DNA from: Stenotrophomonas maltophilia
GTDB lineage: Bacteria; Pseudomonadota; Gammaproteobacteria; Xanthomonadales; Xanthomonadaceae
Assembly: GCA_002363385.1 (NCBI GenBank)
Contig: DEVL01000001.1
Location: forward strand, 124,001-188,000
Direction of reading: 5' to 3'
Length of the DNA: 64,000 nucleotides
Shown: in pieces, positions 1-7,427 of the stretch
How the letters are laid out: every line of letters starts with the position of its first letter
Position numbering within the stretch: position 1 is the first letter of the stretch
The notes under the pieces: model-generated
Seen by the model: the letters and a program-made list of their open reading frames with translations, nothing else
What the model was told of the DNA's origin: nothing
The model's database searches: none
Made by a program: the position numbers and the translations under genes

Positions 1-55
1 GCTGGGCGTGCTGTACTACGGCGATGGCACCTCGAAGCAGGGCGACGCCGACTGA
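1..55 (+). CDS. C-terminal end of an unidentified protein (partial)
   Basis: An open frame enters from the left edge and ends in TGA at 53-55. The last 17 residues read LGVLYYGDGTSKQGDAD. Pyrimidine-rich and GC-rich third positions fit coding DNA, but the fragment is too short to identify. It lies about 50 nt upstream of pncA on the same strand. Confidence 0.45.
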   Translation, partial: LGVLYYGDGTSKQGDAD

Positions 56-107
56 CCGTTGCGGGGGCGTCGGCTAGACTGGGCGCCCCCACAGCCGTGA
101 AGCCGCC

Positions 108-734
108 ATGAGCCGTTACCCCGCCGATGTCGCGTTGGTCGTGATCGACCTGCAGCCGGACTTCATGCCCGGTGGCGCACTGGCCTGCGTGGACGGCGAT
201 GCGATCGTGCCGGACATTGCGGCGCTGCTGGCCGAGCGCCGGTATGCCACCGTGGTGGCGACCCAGGACTGGCACCCGGCCGACCACGCCTCCTTTGCCA
301 GCCAGCACCTGGGGCATCTCCCGTTCGAAGCGATCCTGCTGCACGCCCAGCCGCAGACCCTGTGGCCGGACCATTGCGTACAAGGCAGCGAGGGCGCCGT
401 GCTGCATCCGGGCGTGGACTGGACCGTGGCCGACCTGATCCTGCGCAAGGGCACCCGCCGCGCGGTGGATTCGTACAGTGCCTTCCGTGAGAACCATGGC
501 CCTGACGGCACCCGCCCCGCGACCGGCCTGGCCGGCTGGCTGCACGAACGCGGCATCCGCGAGGTGCACGTGTGCGGCCTGGCGCGCGACTACTGCGTGC
601 TGTGGAGCGCGCAGGACGCTGTGAAATCCGGCTTCCGGGTGAAGTTCCATTGGGCGCTGACCCGACCGGTGACCGAGGCCAATGATGGGATGGTGCGCGA
701 GGCGCTGGCCAAGGCAAAGATCGCGCTGATCTGA
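108..734 (+). CDS. pncA: Nicotinamidase (pyrazinamidase)
   Basis: Cytoplasmic isochorismatase-fold amidase that hydrolyses nicotinamide to nicotinate in NAD salvage. The 208-residue length is normal for bacterial PncA. The catalytic triad is visible as D14 (VVIDLQPDF), K114 (ILRKG) and the nucleophile C163 in RDYCVLWSAQDA. The metal ligands D54, H56 and H60 lie in TQDWHPADHASF. The ATG at 108 is the first start in frame and leaves a near-complete N-terminal beta strand. It stands alone, convergent with purU, with a palindromic repeat between the two stops. Confidence 0.95.
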   Translation: MSRYPADVALVVIDLQPDFMPGGALACVDGDAIVPDIAALLAERRYATVVATQDWHPADHASFASQHLGHLPFEAILLHAQPQTLWPDHCVQGSEGAVLHPGVDWTVADLILRKGTRRAVDSYSAFRENHGPDGTRPATGLAGWLHERGIREVHVCGLARDYCVLWSAQDAVKSGFRVKFHWALTRPVTEANDGMVREALAKAKIALI

Positions 735-764
735 CGGGCGGAGCCGGGTGCCGGCCGGAACGAC

Positions 765-790
765 GTACCCACCAACGGTCGGTACCTACC
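765..790. repeat. GTAG-type REP palindrome (SMAG-like)
   Basis: The hairpin GTACCCACCAACGGTCGGTAC has one C-C mismatch and is followed by CTACC, the complement of the GTAG tetranucleotide typical of Stenotrophomonas REPs. It sits between the convergent ends of pncA and purU and probably works as a shared 3' end hairpin. Related copies occur at about 35499 and 47431. Confidence 0.6.
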
Positions 791-792
791 GG

Positions 793-1644
793 TCAGCGGA
801 AGACGACGGTGCGATGCCCGTTGCGCAGGATCCGATGCTCGACATGCCGGCGTACCGCGCGCGCCAGGACCTGGGATTCGGTATCGCTGCCCAACCGCAC
901 CAGATCGCGCGGCGTCATCGCATGATCCACGCGCGCCACGTCCTGCTCGATGATCGGACCCTCGTCCAGATCCGGGGTCACGTAATGTGCGGTGGCGCCG
1001 ATGATCTTGACCCCGCGTGCGTGCGCCTGGTGGTACGGCTGCGCGCCCTTGAAGCTGGGCAGGAAGCTGTGGTGGATGTTGATCGCGCGCCCGGCCAGCG
1101 CCTCGCACAGGCGCGGCGACAGAATCTGCATGTAGCGCGCCAGCACCACCAGATCGATCTGCTCGCGTTCGACCAGGTCGATGATCTGCTGCTCCTGCAC
1201 GGCACGGTTGTCCGCGTTGACCGGCAGGTGATGGAACGGCACGCCGTAGGACCCAGCCAGGGCGGCGAAGTCCTCGTGGTTGGAGGCCACCGCCGCGATG
1301 TCCACCTGCAGCTGCCGGCTGTGCGCGCGGAACAGCAGGTCGTTGAGGCAATGCCCCTGCTTGCTCACCAGCACCAGCAGGCGCGCGCGGCGGCGGGCGT
1401 CATGCAGCTGCCAGTCCATGCCGAACTCGGTGGCCAGCGTGGCCATGCGCGCTTCCACGTCGCCCAGCGACTGCTCGGCGGCACGGTCGAAATGCACGCG
1501 CAGGAAGAACCGGCCGCTCTCGTCGTCGCCGAACTGCTGGGCATCGAGGATGTTGCAGCCCAGCTCGAACAGCAGGCCGGACACACGGTAGACGATCCCG
1601 GTACGGTCCGGGCATGAGAGGGTGAGGATGGAATCAGGGCGCAT
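793..1644 (-). CDS. purU: Formyltetrahydrofolate deformylase
   Basis: Hydrolyses 10-formyl-tetrahydrofolate to formate and tetrahydrofolate, balancing one-carbon pools and supplying formate for purine synthesis. The 283-residue length matches the family. An N-terminal ACT-type regulatory domain (about residues 5-85, starting SILTLSCPDRTGIVYRVS) precedes a formyltransferase-fold catalytic domain (about 90-280). The INIHHSFLPSFKG and TAHYVTPDLDEGPII segments carry the Asn/His/Asp catalytic positions. The ATG at 1644 opens directly onto the ACT domain. No operon partner is seen. Confidence 0.95.
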   Translation of the reverse strand: MRPDSILTLSCPDRTGIVYRVSGLLFELGCNILDAQQFGDDESGRFFLRVHFDRAAEQSLGDVEARMATLATEFGMDWQLHDARRRARLLVLVSKQGHCLNDLLFRAHSRQLQVDIAAVASNHEDFAALAGSYGVPFHHLPVNADNRAVQEQQIIDLVEREQIDLVVLARYMQILSPRLCEALAGRAINIHHSFLPSFKGAQPYHQAHARGVKIIGATAHYVTPDLDEGPIIEQDVARVDHAMTPRDLVRLGSDTESQVLARAVRRHVEHRILRNGHRTVVFR

Positions 1645-1721
1645 CCTTTCAAGTGTAAAGGAGCGCCCGGATCCGCGGCACGGTTGCTCTCACCTGCAAC
1701 CATTCGGCAAGGCCATCCGGG

Positions 1722-1988
1722 TTACCGCGGCGGATGCACCGTCCATGCCACCAGCCGCATCACCACCGGGCGCACCAGGAGCACGCAACAGAACGCCGTC
1801 GGCATCGCCAACTGGTAGGCGCCAAGCACGCGCGCGGGGTAGTCCACGCCCACGCCGGCATTGGCGGCCGTGATCACCAGGCACATCAGCATGGCCATGA
1901 TCGAGGCCATGAAGAAAGCGAACACGAATGGGGTAGCGCGGGCGCCGAGCTTCCAGCGGCGCATCGCCACAGCCTGAGGAGCGGTCAT
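1722..1988 (-). CDS. DUF2798 family small membrane protein
   Basis: An 88-residue protein with two hydrophobic helices, around residues 20-44 (TPFVFAFFMASIMAMLMCLV) and 58-82. This is the pattern of DUF2798 proteins, which have no established function. The start at 1988 is chosen because AAAGGA lies about 7 nt upstream, and because the longer frame continuing to 2285 adds a non-hydrophobic, low-quality extension that overlaps the divergent LysR gene. Its 5' end faces that LysR gene, which suggests, but does not prove, that the regulator controls it. Confidence 0.75.
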   Translation of the reverse strand: MTAPQAVAMRRWKLGARATPFVFAFFMASIMAMLMCLVITAANAGVGVDYPARVLGAYQLAMPTAFCCVLLVRPVVMRLVAWTVHPPR

Positions 1989-2115
1989 GCGTAGGGTTCC
2001 TTTGATCGGGCAACCGTCGGTTGCGGGACCGGCACGATAGCCAGCGCCCGGACGGCCCGGTAGACCGCGGCGGCTTGGCGCTTTATAAAGAAGTTCTTTG
2101 CAATGACCATGGAAA

Positions 2116-3060
2116 ATGTCCCTCAGCATGAACATTCTCCAGTCAATCCGCAGTTTCATCCGCACCGCCGATGCCGGCAGCCTGGCCGCAGCCGCACGCA
2201 CGCTGGGCATCAGTCCCGCCGCGGTCGGGCAGAACATCGCCCGGCTCGAAGCCCACCTCGGCGTACGCCTGCTCAACCGCACCACCCGCCAGCTGGCGCT
2301 GACCGAGCGCGGCGCGGTCTATCTCGCCCAGGTGCGCCACATCGAGCGTGACCTGCAGCGGGCACAGGCCGCCGTGACCGATCTGGATGCCACGCCCGAA
2401 GGCCGGCTGCGCATTGCCAGCAGCGCGGCTTTCGGCCGTCATGTGCTGGCACCGCTGATGCCCCCATTGCAGGCACGTTATCCGCGGCTGGCAATCGAAC
2501 TGCTGCTGGCCGACCGCAACGTCGACCACGCACACGAAGACGTGGATGTGAGCATCCGCATCGAACCGCAGCTGGAAGAAGGGTTGGTCGCACGGCCCAT
2601 CGCGCAGGTGCCGTTCGTGGTCTGCGCGGCACCGTCGTATCTCGCGCGTGCCGGCATCCCGCTTACGCCAGAGGCGCTGCGCGAGCATCGCTGCCTGCTG
2701 TTCCGCTATCCGCTGGACGGGCGCTACCTGCGCTGGGGTTTCGTGCGCGACGGCATGCGCTTCGATGCCGAGGTGACCCCGGCACTGGCCAGTGATGACA
2801 TCGATGCGCTGGCCGCGATGGCAGTGGCCGGCGGCGGCATCACCCGCCTGGCAGCGTTCGTGGCCGCGCCCTATCTCGCGCGCGGCGAGCTGCAGGCGCT
2901 GTTCGAACCCGGCGATGCGCAGAGCACCCAGGCCTCACCGGAACCGATGCGGTTGTTCCTGTGCGTCAGCGATCGCCGTGATCTGACGCCCAAGGTAAGG
3001 GCGCTGATGCAGCACATCATCGAGGGGCTGCCACCGGCGTGGCGGGTGGACGTCGGCTGA
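2116..3060 (+). CDS. LysR-family transcriptional regulator
   Basis: A 314-residue regulator. The N-terminal winged helix-turn-helix (about residues 5-64) contains GSLAAAARTLGISPAAVGQ and LEAHLGVRLLNRTTRQLALT. The periplasmic-binding-like effector domain follows (about 92-305). It resembles the CrgA/AaeR-like LysR branch. Starts at 2116 or at the internal ATG at 2128 are both possible, since no strong ribosome site decides between them. It is divergent from the DUF2798 gene, its likely target. The effector is not predictable. Confidence 0.85.
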   Translation: MSLSMNILQSIRSFIRTADAGSLAAAARTLGISPAAVGQNIARLEAHLGVRLLNRTTRQLALTERGAVYLAQVRHIERDLQRAQAAVTDLDATPEGRLRIASSAAFGRHVLAPLMPPLQARYPRLAIELLLADRNVDHAHEDVDVSIRIEPQLEEGLVARPIAQVPFVVCAAPSYLARAGIPLTPEALREHRCLLFRYPLDGRYLRWGFVRDGMRFDAEVTPALASDDIDALAAMAVAGGGITRLAAFVAAPYLARGELQALFEPGDAQSTQASPEPMRLFLCVSDRRDLTPKVRALMQHIIEGLPPAWRVDVG

Positions 3061-3076
3061 GCGCAGGGTCACCCGG

Positions 3077-3100
3077 ATGCCGGCCAGCGGCCGGCACTAC
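3077..3100. repeat. GTAG-type REP palindrome
   Basis: ATGCCGGCCAGCGGCCGGCA followed by CTAC; the reverse complement begins GTAGTGCCGGCC. It is the same sequence class as the copies at 13964 and 50021. It lies between the convergent LysR and oxidoreductase genes. Confidence 0.75.
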
Positions 3101-3110
3101 CGTCAACGTG

Positions 3111-4265
3111 TCAGCGTTCCGGCGCGATGAACACACCGCGGGCTTCGCGCGGTTCGCAGCGCAGGTACTGCGGTGCCGGGGCGACTGAATCGCCGAGTGC
3201 CGCAGCGGCATGCCACGGCCAGCGCGGATCGTAGAGGATGCCGCGGGCCAGCGCGATCGCATCGGCATGACCATGGCGCAGGATCGATTCGGCCTGCGAG
3301 GGCTCGGTGATCAGGCCCACGGCGATGACCGGCATGCGCAGCTTGTGCGCCTTGATCGCCTGCGCGAACGGCACCTGGTAGCCCGGCGACAGCGGAATCT
3401 GCTGGCGCGGATCATTGCCACCACTGGAGACATGCAGGAACTGGCAACCGCGCGCGTCCAGCACGTGCGCCAGGGTCGTGGTCTGTTCGATATCCCAGCC
3501 GCCGGCCACCCAGTCGCTGGCGGAGATACGCACACCCACCGCGATCCGATCGGAGACGGCCTCGCGCACCGCATCGAACACGCGCACCAGCAGGCGCATG
3601 CGGTTTTCCAGCGAACCACCGTAGTCGTCCTCGCGGCGGTTGCTCAGCGGCGACAGGAACTGGTGCAGCAGGTAGCCGTGCGCGGCATGCAGCTCGATCA
3701 GATCCATGCCCACGCGTTCGGCGCGACGGGCCGCGGCCGCGAAGGCGTCCACGATCGCATCGATGCCGGCCAGATCCAGTTCGGTCGGCGTCGGATCGGT
3801 CTTGGCGAACGGCAGCGCAGACGGCGCGACCGTGGGCCACGCACGCGGATCGGACGGGTCCATCGCACCACCGCCTTCCCATGGCTTGTTCACCGAGGCC
3901 TTGCGGCCGGCGTGACCCAGCTGCACGCCCAGCGGCATCGGCGACCACTGCTTGACCGAGGCCACCACGGAAGCCAAGGCGGCTTCGGTGGCGTCATCCC
4001 ACAGGCCCAGATCGGCCCAGCTGATGCGGGCTTCCGGCAGCACAGCGGTGGCTTCCAGGATCAGCAGACCGGCACCGGACTGCGACAACTGCCCCAGGTG
4101 GATGCGGTGCCAGTCATTGGCAAGGCCGTCGGTGCAGGAGTACTGGCACATCGGCGCGATCACGATGCGGTTGGGCAGGGTCAGTGGACCGAAGGAGAGG
4201 GAGGAGAAGAGCTGGCTCAAGGGGGGAACTCGGGATGAGGAAGATGTAACCGGGCGCCATTGCAC
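3111..4265 (-). CDS. NADH:flavin oxidoreductase, old yellow enzyme family (YqjM-like)
   Basis: FMN-dependent ene-reductase that reduces activated C=C bonds using NAD(P)H; the physiological substrate is unknown. A TIM-barrel sequence is visible throughout. LTLPNRIVIAPMCQYS carries the Cys typical of the YqjM/thermophilic-like class. HAAHGYLLHQFLSP contains the substrate-binding His pair, and ADAIALARGILYDPRWP is the FMN phosphate site. The start is uncertain. GTG at 4265 has AGGA immediately next to it, which is too close, and the in-frame TTG 15-20 codons further on would give about 367 residues, nearer the family norm. It is followed on the same strand by nothing obvious. Confidence 0.88.
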   Translation of the reverse strand: MQWRPVTSSSSRVPPLSQLFSSLSFGPLTLPNRIVIAPMCQYSCTDGLANDWHRIHLGQLSQSGAGLLILEATAVLPEARISWADLGLWDDATEAALASVVASVKQWSPMPLGVQLGHAGRKASVNKPWEGGGAMDPSDPRAWPTVAPSALPFAKTDPTPTELDLAGIDAIVDAFAAAARRAERVGMDLIELHAAHGYLLHQFLSPLSNRREDDYGGSLENRMRLLVRVFDAVREAVSDRIAVGVRISASDWVAGGWDIEQTTTLAHVLDARGCQFLHVSSGGNDPRQQIPLSPGYQVPFAQAIKAHKLRMPVIAVGLITEPSQAESILRHGHADAIALARGILYDPRWPWHAAAALGDSVAPAPQYLRCEPREARGVFIAPER

Positions 4266-4318
4266 TCCTGTGCGGCGGCGGAGGCAACCGTGCCAGTGGA
4301 TCAGTGTTTCTTAGCGGC

Positions 4319-5134
4319 TCAGGCGGCGGTTCCCGTCAGCAGGAAGGCCAGTGCCTCGGCGCAGGATTGGTCGACTTTCAGGCTCAGCAGCGCGTCGGCG
4401 CGGGTGAGGCCGCGGTTGAGCGCGGCGATCGGCACCCCGGCCTGGGCCGCGGCCTGCACGAAGCGGAAGCCGGAATAGACCATCAGCGAGGAGCCGACCA
4501 CCAGCACCGCATCAGCCCGCTGCAGATGATCGTGGACGGTGGCGACCCGCTCGCGCGGCACGCTTTCACCGAAGAACACCACGTCCGGCTTGAGCACCCC
4601 GCCGCAGGCCGGGCAGGCCGGCACCTGGAAGCTGGAGAAATCCATCTCCAGATCGGCATCGCCGTCGGGCGCCTGGCCGGCCTCCAGATGCTCCCAGCCG
4701 GGATTGAGCGCCAGCAGCCGGTGCTGGAACGCCTCGCGCGGGGTACGTGCCTCACAGCCCATGCAGCGCACCTGGTCCAGCCGCCCGTGCAGATCGATCA
4801 CTGCCTCGCTACCCGCCCGCTGATGCAGACGGTCGACATTCTGGGTGAGCAGCAGCTCGACCTTACCCCGGGCTTCCAGTGCGGCGAGCGCGGCATGCGT
4901 GCCGTTCGGCTGGGCCCAGCCGAACCGGGGCCAGCCCAGCAGACTGCGCGCCCAATAGCGCTGGCGGGTGGCCAGTTCGCCCATGAAGGCCTGATAGGTG
5001 ACAGGCGGGCTGCGCTTCCACTGGCCATCGGCATCGCGGTAATCCGGGATGCCCGAATCGGTGCTGCAACCCGCGCCAGTCAGCACGAACAGGCGCTGGG
5101 CGCGATCGATGAACTCGGCAAGAGGTGTGCTCAT
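4319..5134 (-). CDS. NAD-dependent protein deacylase, sirtuin (SIRT4-like class)
   Basis: Removes acyl groups from lysines using NAD+. The 271-residue frame from ATG 5134 shows GAGCSTDSGIPDYR at residues 20-33 (NAD binding), QNVD at 98-101, catalytic H116 in LHG, and zinc cysteines C124, C127, C174 and C177. The pattern AQPN..H.AL..LE..G followed by LLTQNVDRLH is typical of the SIRT4-like class II sirtuins rather than CobB. A 35-residue upstream extension in the same frame is Arg/Pro-rich and is rejected as the start. It follows the thioesterase gene by 46 nt on the same strand. Confidence 0.93.
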   Translation of the reverse strand: MSTPLAEFIDRAQRLFVLTGAGCSTDSGIPDYRDADGQWKRSPPVTYQAFMGELATRQRYWARSLLGWPRFGWAQPNGTHAALAALEARGKVELLLTQNVDRLHQRAGSEAVIDLHGRLDQVRCMGCEARTPREAFQHRLLALNPGWEHLEAGQAPDGDADLEMDFSSFQVPACPACGGVLKPDVVFFGESVPRERVATVHDHLQRADAVLVVGSSLMVYSGFRFVQAAAQAGVPIAALNRGLTRADALLSLKVDQSCAEALAFLLTGTAA

Positions 5135-5180
5135 GATCAGCAGATGGGGGCGCAGGCGCGAAGAGGCAATCGCGGGCCGC

Positions 5181-5594
5181 TTACGGGCCCGGGATGTCAC
5201 CCGGCAGCGCCGGGACGCTGGTCGGATGGCCGTCGGCATCCAGCGCGATCATCACGAAGTGCCCGCGCGTGCAGAGCTTGCGCTCACCGGTGTGGAGGTC
5301 TTCGGCAATCAGCTCGACCTCCACCTTCATCGAGCTGCGGCCCACTTCGACGATGCGGCCGACGGTCTCCACCATCTGGCCGATGCGGATCGGCAGCTTG
5401 AAATCGACCTGGTCCGAGCGCGCGGTGACCACCGTGCGGCGGGAGTAACGGGCGGCGGCCAGGAACGCCGCCTTGTCCATCCACGCCAGTGCCTGGCCAC
5501 CGAACAGGGTGCCCAGGTGATTGGTGTGGTTGGGGAACACGATCTCGGCCATGCGGACTTCGATGGGCGGGATGGTTTCGGGGATCGGGGTCAT
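5181..5594 (-). CDS. Acyl-CoA thioesterase, hotdog fold (YciA/BFIT-like)
   Basis: Hydrolyses acyl-CoA thioesters; the chain-length preference cannot be told from sequence. The 137 residues from ATG 5594 form one hotdog domain. The motif FPNHTNHLGTLFGGQALAWM holds the conserved Asn/His and Gly residues and the start of the hot-dog helix. RSDQVDFKLPIRIGQ is the following strand. The longer frame adds 27 residues without domain similarity. It is probably co-transcribed with the sirtuin downstream. Confidence 0.88.
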   Translation of the reverse strand: MTPIPETIPPIEVRMAEIVFPNHTNHLGTLFGGQALAWMDKAAFLAAARYSRRTVVTARSDQVDFKLPIRIGQMVETVGRIVEVGRSSMKVEVELIAEDLHTGERKLCTRGHFVMIALDADGHPTSVPALPGDIPGP

Positions 5595-5691
5595 GGCGGG
5601 GGCCGGGAATGTGTGTGGGGTGGCGCGGATGATACGACAGGGGGTGGTTGGGCGCGTAGAGCGCTCTTGGCGCATTTATCTCTATCGGTTC

Positions 5692-5880
5692 GAGGAGGTC
5701 GGGGGCCCCTTTGCTGGACGCGCCGTAAATCCCGCTCCGCGGCCCGGCCCAGCCGCCGGCGGCTGTGCGTTCGAACGCATGCGAGGCAGTGCCTCGCAAG
5801 CAATGCGCTCTCACCCATGTAGGCTCGTAAGCGGCATCCATGCCGCTTAACGGTCCTGCAAAGGGGCCTCCGACCTCCTC
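5692..5880. repeat. Inverted-repeat element A (189 bp, 23-bp ends)
   Basis: The ends 5692-5714 and 5858-5880 are reverse complements of each other with one mismatch in 23 bp (outer sequence GAGGAGGTCGG). The interior holds further palindromes, GCGGCATCCATGCCGC and TGCGAGGCAGTGCCTCGCA, and no coding frame. Read on the minus strand, the interior contains GCAGGACCGTT, GGCATGGATGCC, GAGCCTACA and TTTACGGC in the same order as element B at 6066-6176. It looks like a miniature, non-coding mobile or REP-derived repeat. Confidence 0.7.
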
Positions 5881-6065
5881 TGGATAGTCTGTCGTTGCGC
5901 GGTGGGGAGAGCGGCGTTGGCGAGTGCTTACGCGACGTGGTGTGGGAGAGAAAGAGCAGCCGAGCATGGCTCAGCTCTACCCAATGTGTGGATATCAAAC
6001 GCTGCATTGATGGTCAGCGCACGTTGGTAGCAATCGCCTTTCCAACCGCAATGGAAAATCCATGG

Positions 6066-6176
6066 GAAGTGACCCGGGCAGGCGAATGCAGGACCGTTGG
6101 GCCGCATGGATGCGGCCCACGAGCCTACACGGACGTATTTACGGCGGGTCCAGCATTCGCCTGCCCGGGTCACTTC
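6066..6176. repeat. Inverted-repeat element B (111 bp, perfect 24-bp ends)
   Basis: The ends 6066-6089 and 6153-6176 are perfect 24-bp reverse complements (GAAGTGACCCGGGCAGGCGA and on). The interior contains the hairpin GGGCCGCATGGATGCGGCCC, then GAGCCTACAC, GGACGTATTTACGGCG and GTCCAGC. The interior matches that of element A in opposite orientation, but the end repeats differ in sequence. Confidence 0.75.
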
Positions 6177-6206
6177 AACTCGCAGCATCCGGACGCCAAC
6201 GCTCTT

Positions 6207-6234
6207 GCTTCAACGCTTCAACGCTTCAACGCTT
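6207..6234. repeat. 8-bp tandem repeat GCTTCAAC x3
   Basis: Three exact copies of GCTTCAAC (6207-6230) are followed by a partial GCTT. The tract lies between element B and the nrdB terminator and is not in a gene. Confidence 0.8.
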
Positions 6235-6253
6235 AAGCGAGTAAAGCGGGAAA

Positions 6254-6286
6254 CGAAAAAGCCCCGGAACATGTCCGGGGCTTTTC
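6254..6286 (-). terminator. Rho-independent terminator of nrdB
   Basis: AAAAGCCCCGGA, loop ACATG, then TCCGGGGCTTTT. On the minus strand the stem is followed by a run of five T. It lies 24 nt beyond the nrdB stop. Confidence 0.85.
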
Positions 6287-6309
6287 GACATCACGACGTA
6301 AGCGTCAGA

Positions 6310-7329
6310 TCAGAACGACATGTCGAACGACACTTCGCCCTTCACGCCCACCTGGTAGGCCGACGAACGACGCTCGAAGAAGTTGGTCAACTCCTGCACA
6401 TCCTGCAGCTCCATGAAGCTCAGCGGATTGCGCACGTTGTACTTCTTCTCCATGCCCAGGCGATGGAAATGATTGTCAGCGCAATGCTGCAGATACTGAC
6501 GCATGTCACGCGTCGAAATGCCTGCCACACCACCGGACAGCACGTCCTCGGCGAACTGCACTTCACACTCGATCGCCTCGGCCAGCATGTCGTACACCTG
6601 CTGCTTCATCGCATCGTCGAACAGGTCCGGCTCTTCCTCGCGGATCACGTCCACGCACTCGAACGCGAACTCCATGTGCGCGCTCTCGTCGCGGAACACC
6701 CAGTTGGTGCCCGAGGCGAGACCGTTGAGCAGACCGCGCGAACGGAAGTAGTAGACGTAGGCGAAGGCGGCGAAGAAGAACAGGCCCTCGATGCACGCCG
6801 CGAAGCAGATCTGGTTGAGCAGGAACTGGCGACGCTCGTCACGGGTCTCGATGCGCTTCAGGTTCTGGATCGAATCGATCCACTTGAAGCAGAAGTCCGC
6901 CTTCTTCTTGATCGAATCGATGTTCTCCACCGCGTCGAACGCCTTGGCGCGCTCGTCCGGATCCGGCAGGTAGTTGTCGAGCAGGGTCAGGTAGAACTGC
7001 ACGTGCAGCGCTTCTTCGTACAGCTGGCGCGACAGGTACATGCGCGCTTCCGGCGCGTTCAGATGCTGATACAGGTTCAGCACCAGATTGTTGGACACGA
7101 TCGAATCGCCGGTGGCGAAGAACGCGACCAGGCGGTGGATCAGGTGGCGCTCGCCCGGCGACATCTTGCCGTGCAGGTCGCTGATGTCGATCTGGAAGTT
7201 GATTTCCTCGACCGTCCAGGTGTTCTTGATCGCGTTGCGATACATGTCATAGAACTGCGGGTAGCGCATCGGGCGCAACGTCAGTTCGAAACCGGGATCG
7301 AGCAGCATTTGACTCGGCTTGTCGGCCAT
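6310..7329 (-). CDS. nrdB: Ribonucleoside-diphosphate reductase class I, beta subunit
   Basis: The radical-generating small subunit that pairs with NrdA to make deoxyribonucleotides. It has 339 residues from ATG 7329. The di-iron ligands D75 (ATGDSIV), E106 and H109 (EEALH) are present. The radical tyrosine is Y113, four residues after H109, so this is a tyrosyl-radical enzyme rather than the Phe-containing class Ic. Further ligands lie in FFAAFAYVYYFRSRG and in DESAHMEF. The frame extends upstream as Arg/Pro-rich shadow sequence and is not used. It follows nrdA by 98 nt and ends at a strong terminator. Confidence 0.96.
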   Translation of the reverse strand: MADKPSQMLLDPGFELTLRPMRYPQFYDMYRNAIKNTWTVEEINFQIDISDLHGKMSPGERHLIHRLVAFFATGDSIVSNNLVLNLYQHLNAPEARMYLSRQLYEEALHVQFYLTLLDNYLPDPDERAKAFDAVENIDSIKKKADFCFKWIDSIQNLKRIETRDERRQFLLNQICFAACIEGLFFFAAFAYVYYFRSRGLLNGLASGTNWVFRDESAHMEFAFECVDVIREEEPDLFDDAMKQQVYDMLAEAIECEVQFAEDVLSGGVAGISTRDMRQYLQHCADNHFHRLGMEKKYNVRNPLSFMELQDVQELTNFFERRSSAYQVGVKGEVSFDMSF

Positions 7330-7350
7330 GGTGTTTCGTCCTTCTTGGCG

Positions 7351-7420
7351 ACTACCGACCAACGGCCGGCAGCTACCGAATGTGTGATTTTCCAGCGGTG
7401 CCGGCCCGGTGGGCCGGCAC
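7351..7420. repeat. Palindromic spacer between nrdA and nrdB
   Basis: Two palindromes fill the 98-nt gap. CTACCGACCAACGGCCGGCAG (about 7352-7372) is a diverged GTAG-type REP. GTGCCGGCCC, loop GGT, then GGGCCGGCAC (7398-7420) is a perfect 10-bp stem. Such hairpins may shield the 3' end of the nrdA message or set the NrdA:NrdB ratio; that is inference. Confidence 0.6.
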
Positions 7421-7427
7421 GCCTTGT

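Larger units (their letters stand above)
5595..6309. other. Gene-free 0.7 kb stretch with repeat elements
   Basis: No convincing coding frame is present; short frames here have poor codon usage and overlap inverted repeats. The stretch contains two related inverted-repeat elements (5692-5880 and 6066-6176), a short 8-bp tandem repeat (6207-6234) and the nrdB terminator (6254-6286). It lies between the start of the thioesterase gene and the end of nrdB, so the thioesterase promoter should be near 5600-5690. Confidence 0.7.

Noticed and set aside
1989..2285. N-terminal extension of the DUF2798 protein to 187 residues
   Set aside because: The extension has no hydrophobic or conserved segment, overlaps the divergent LysR gene, and a good ribosome site precedes the 1988 start.
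6207..6234. CRISPR-like repeat
   Set aside because: The units are only 8 bp and contiguous, with no spacers.
5595..6300. Small genes in the 5.6-6.3 kb gap
   Set aside because: Frames of 60-138 codons exist but run through inverted repeats and show no coding bias or ribosome sites.
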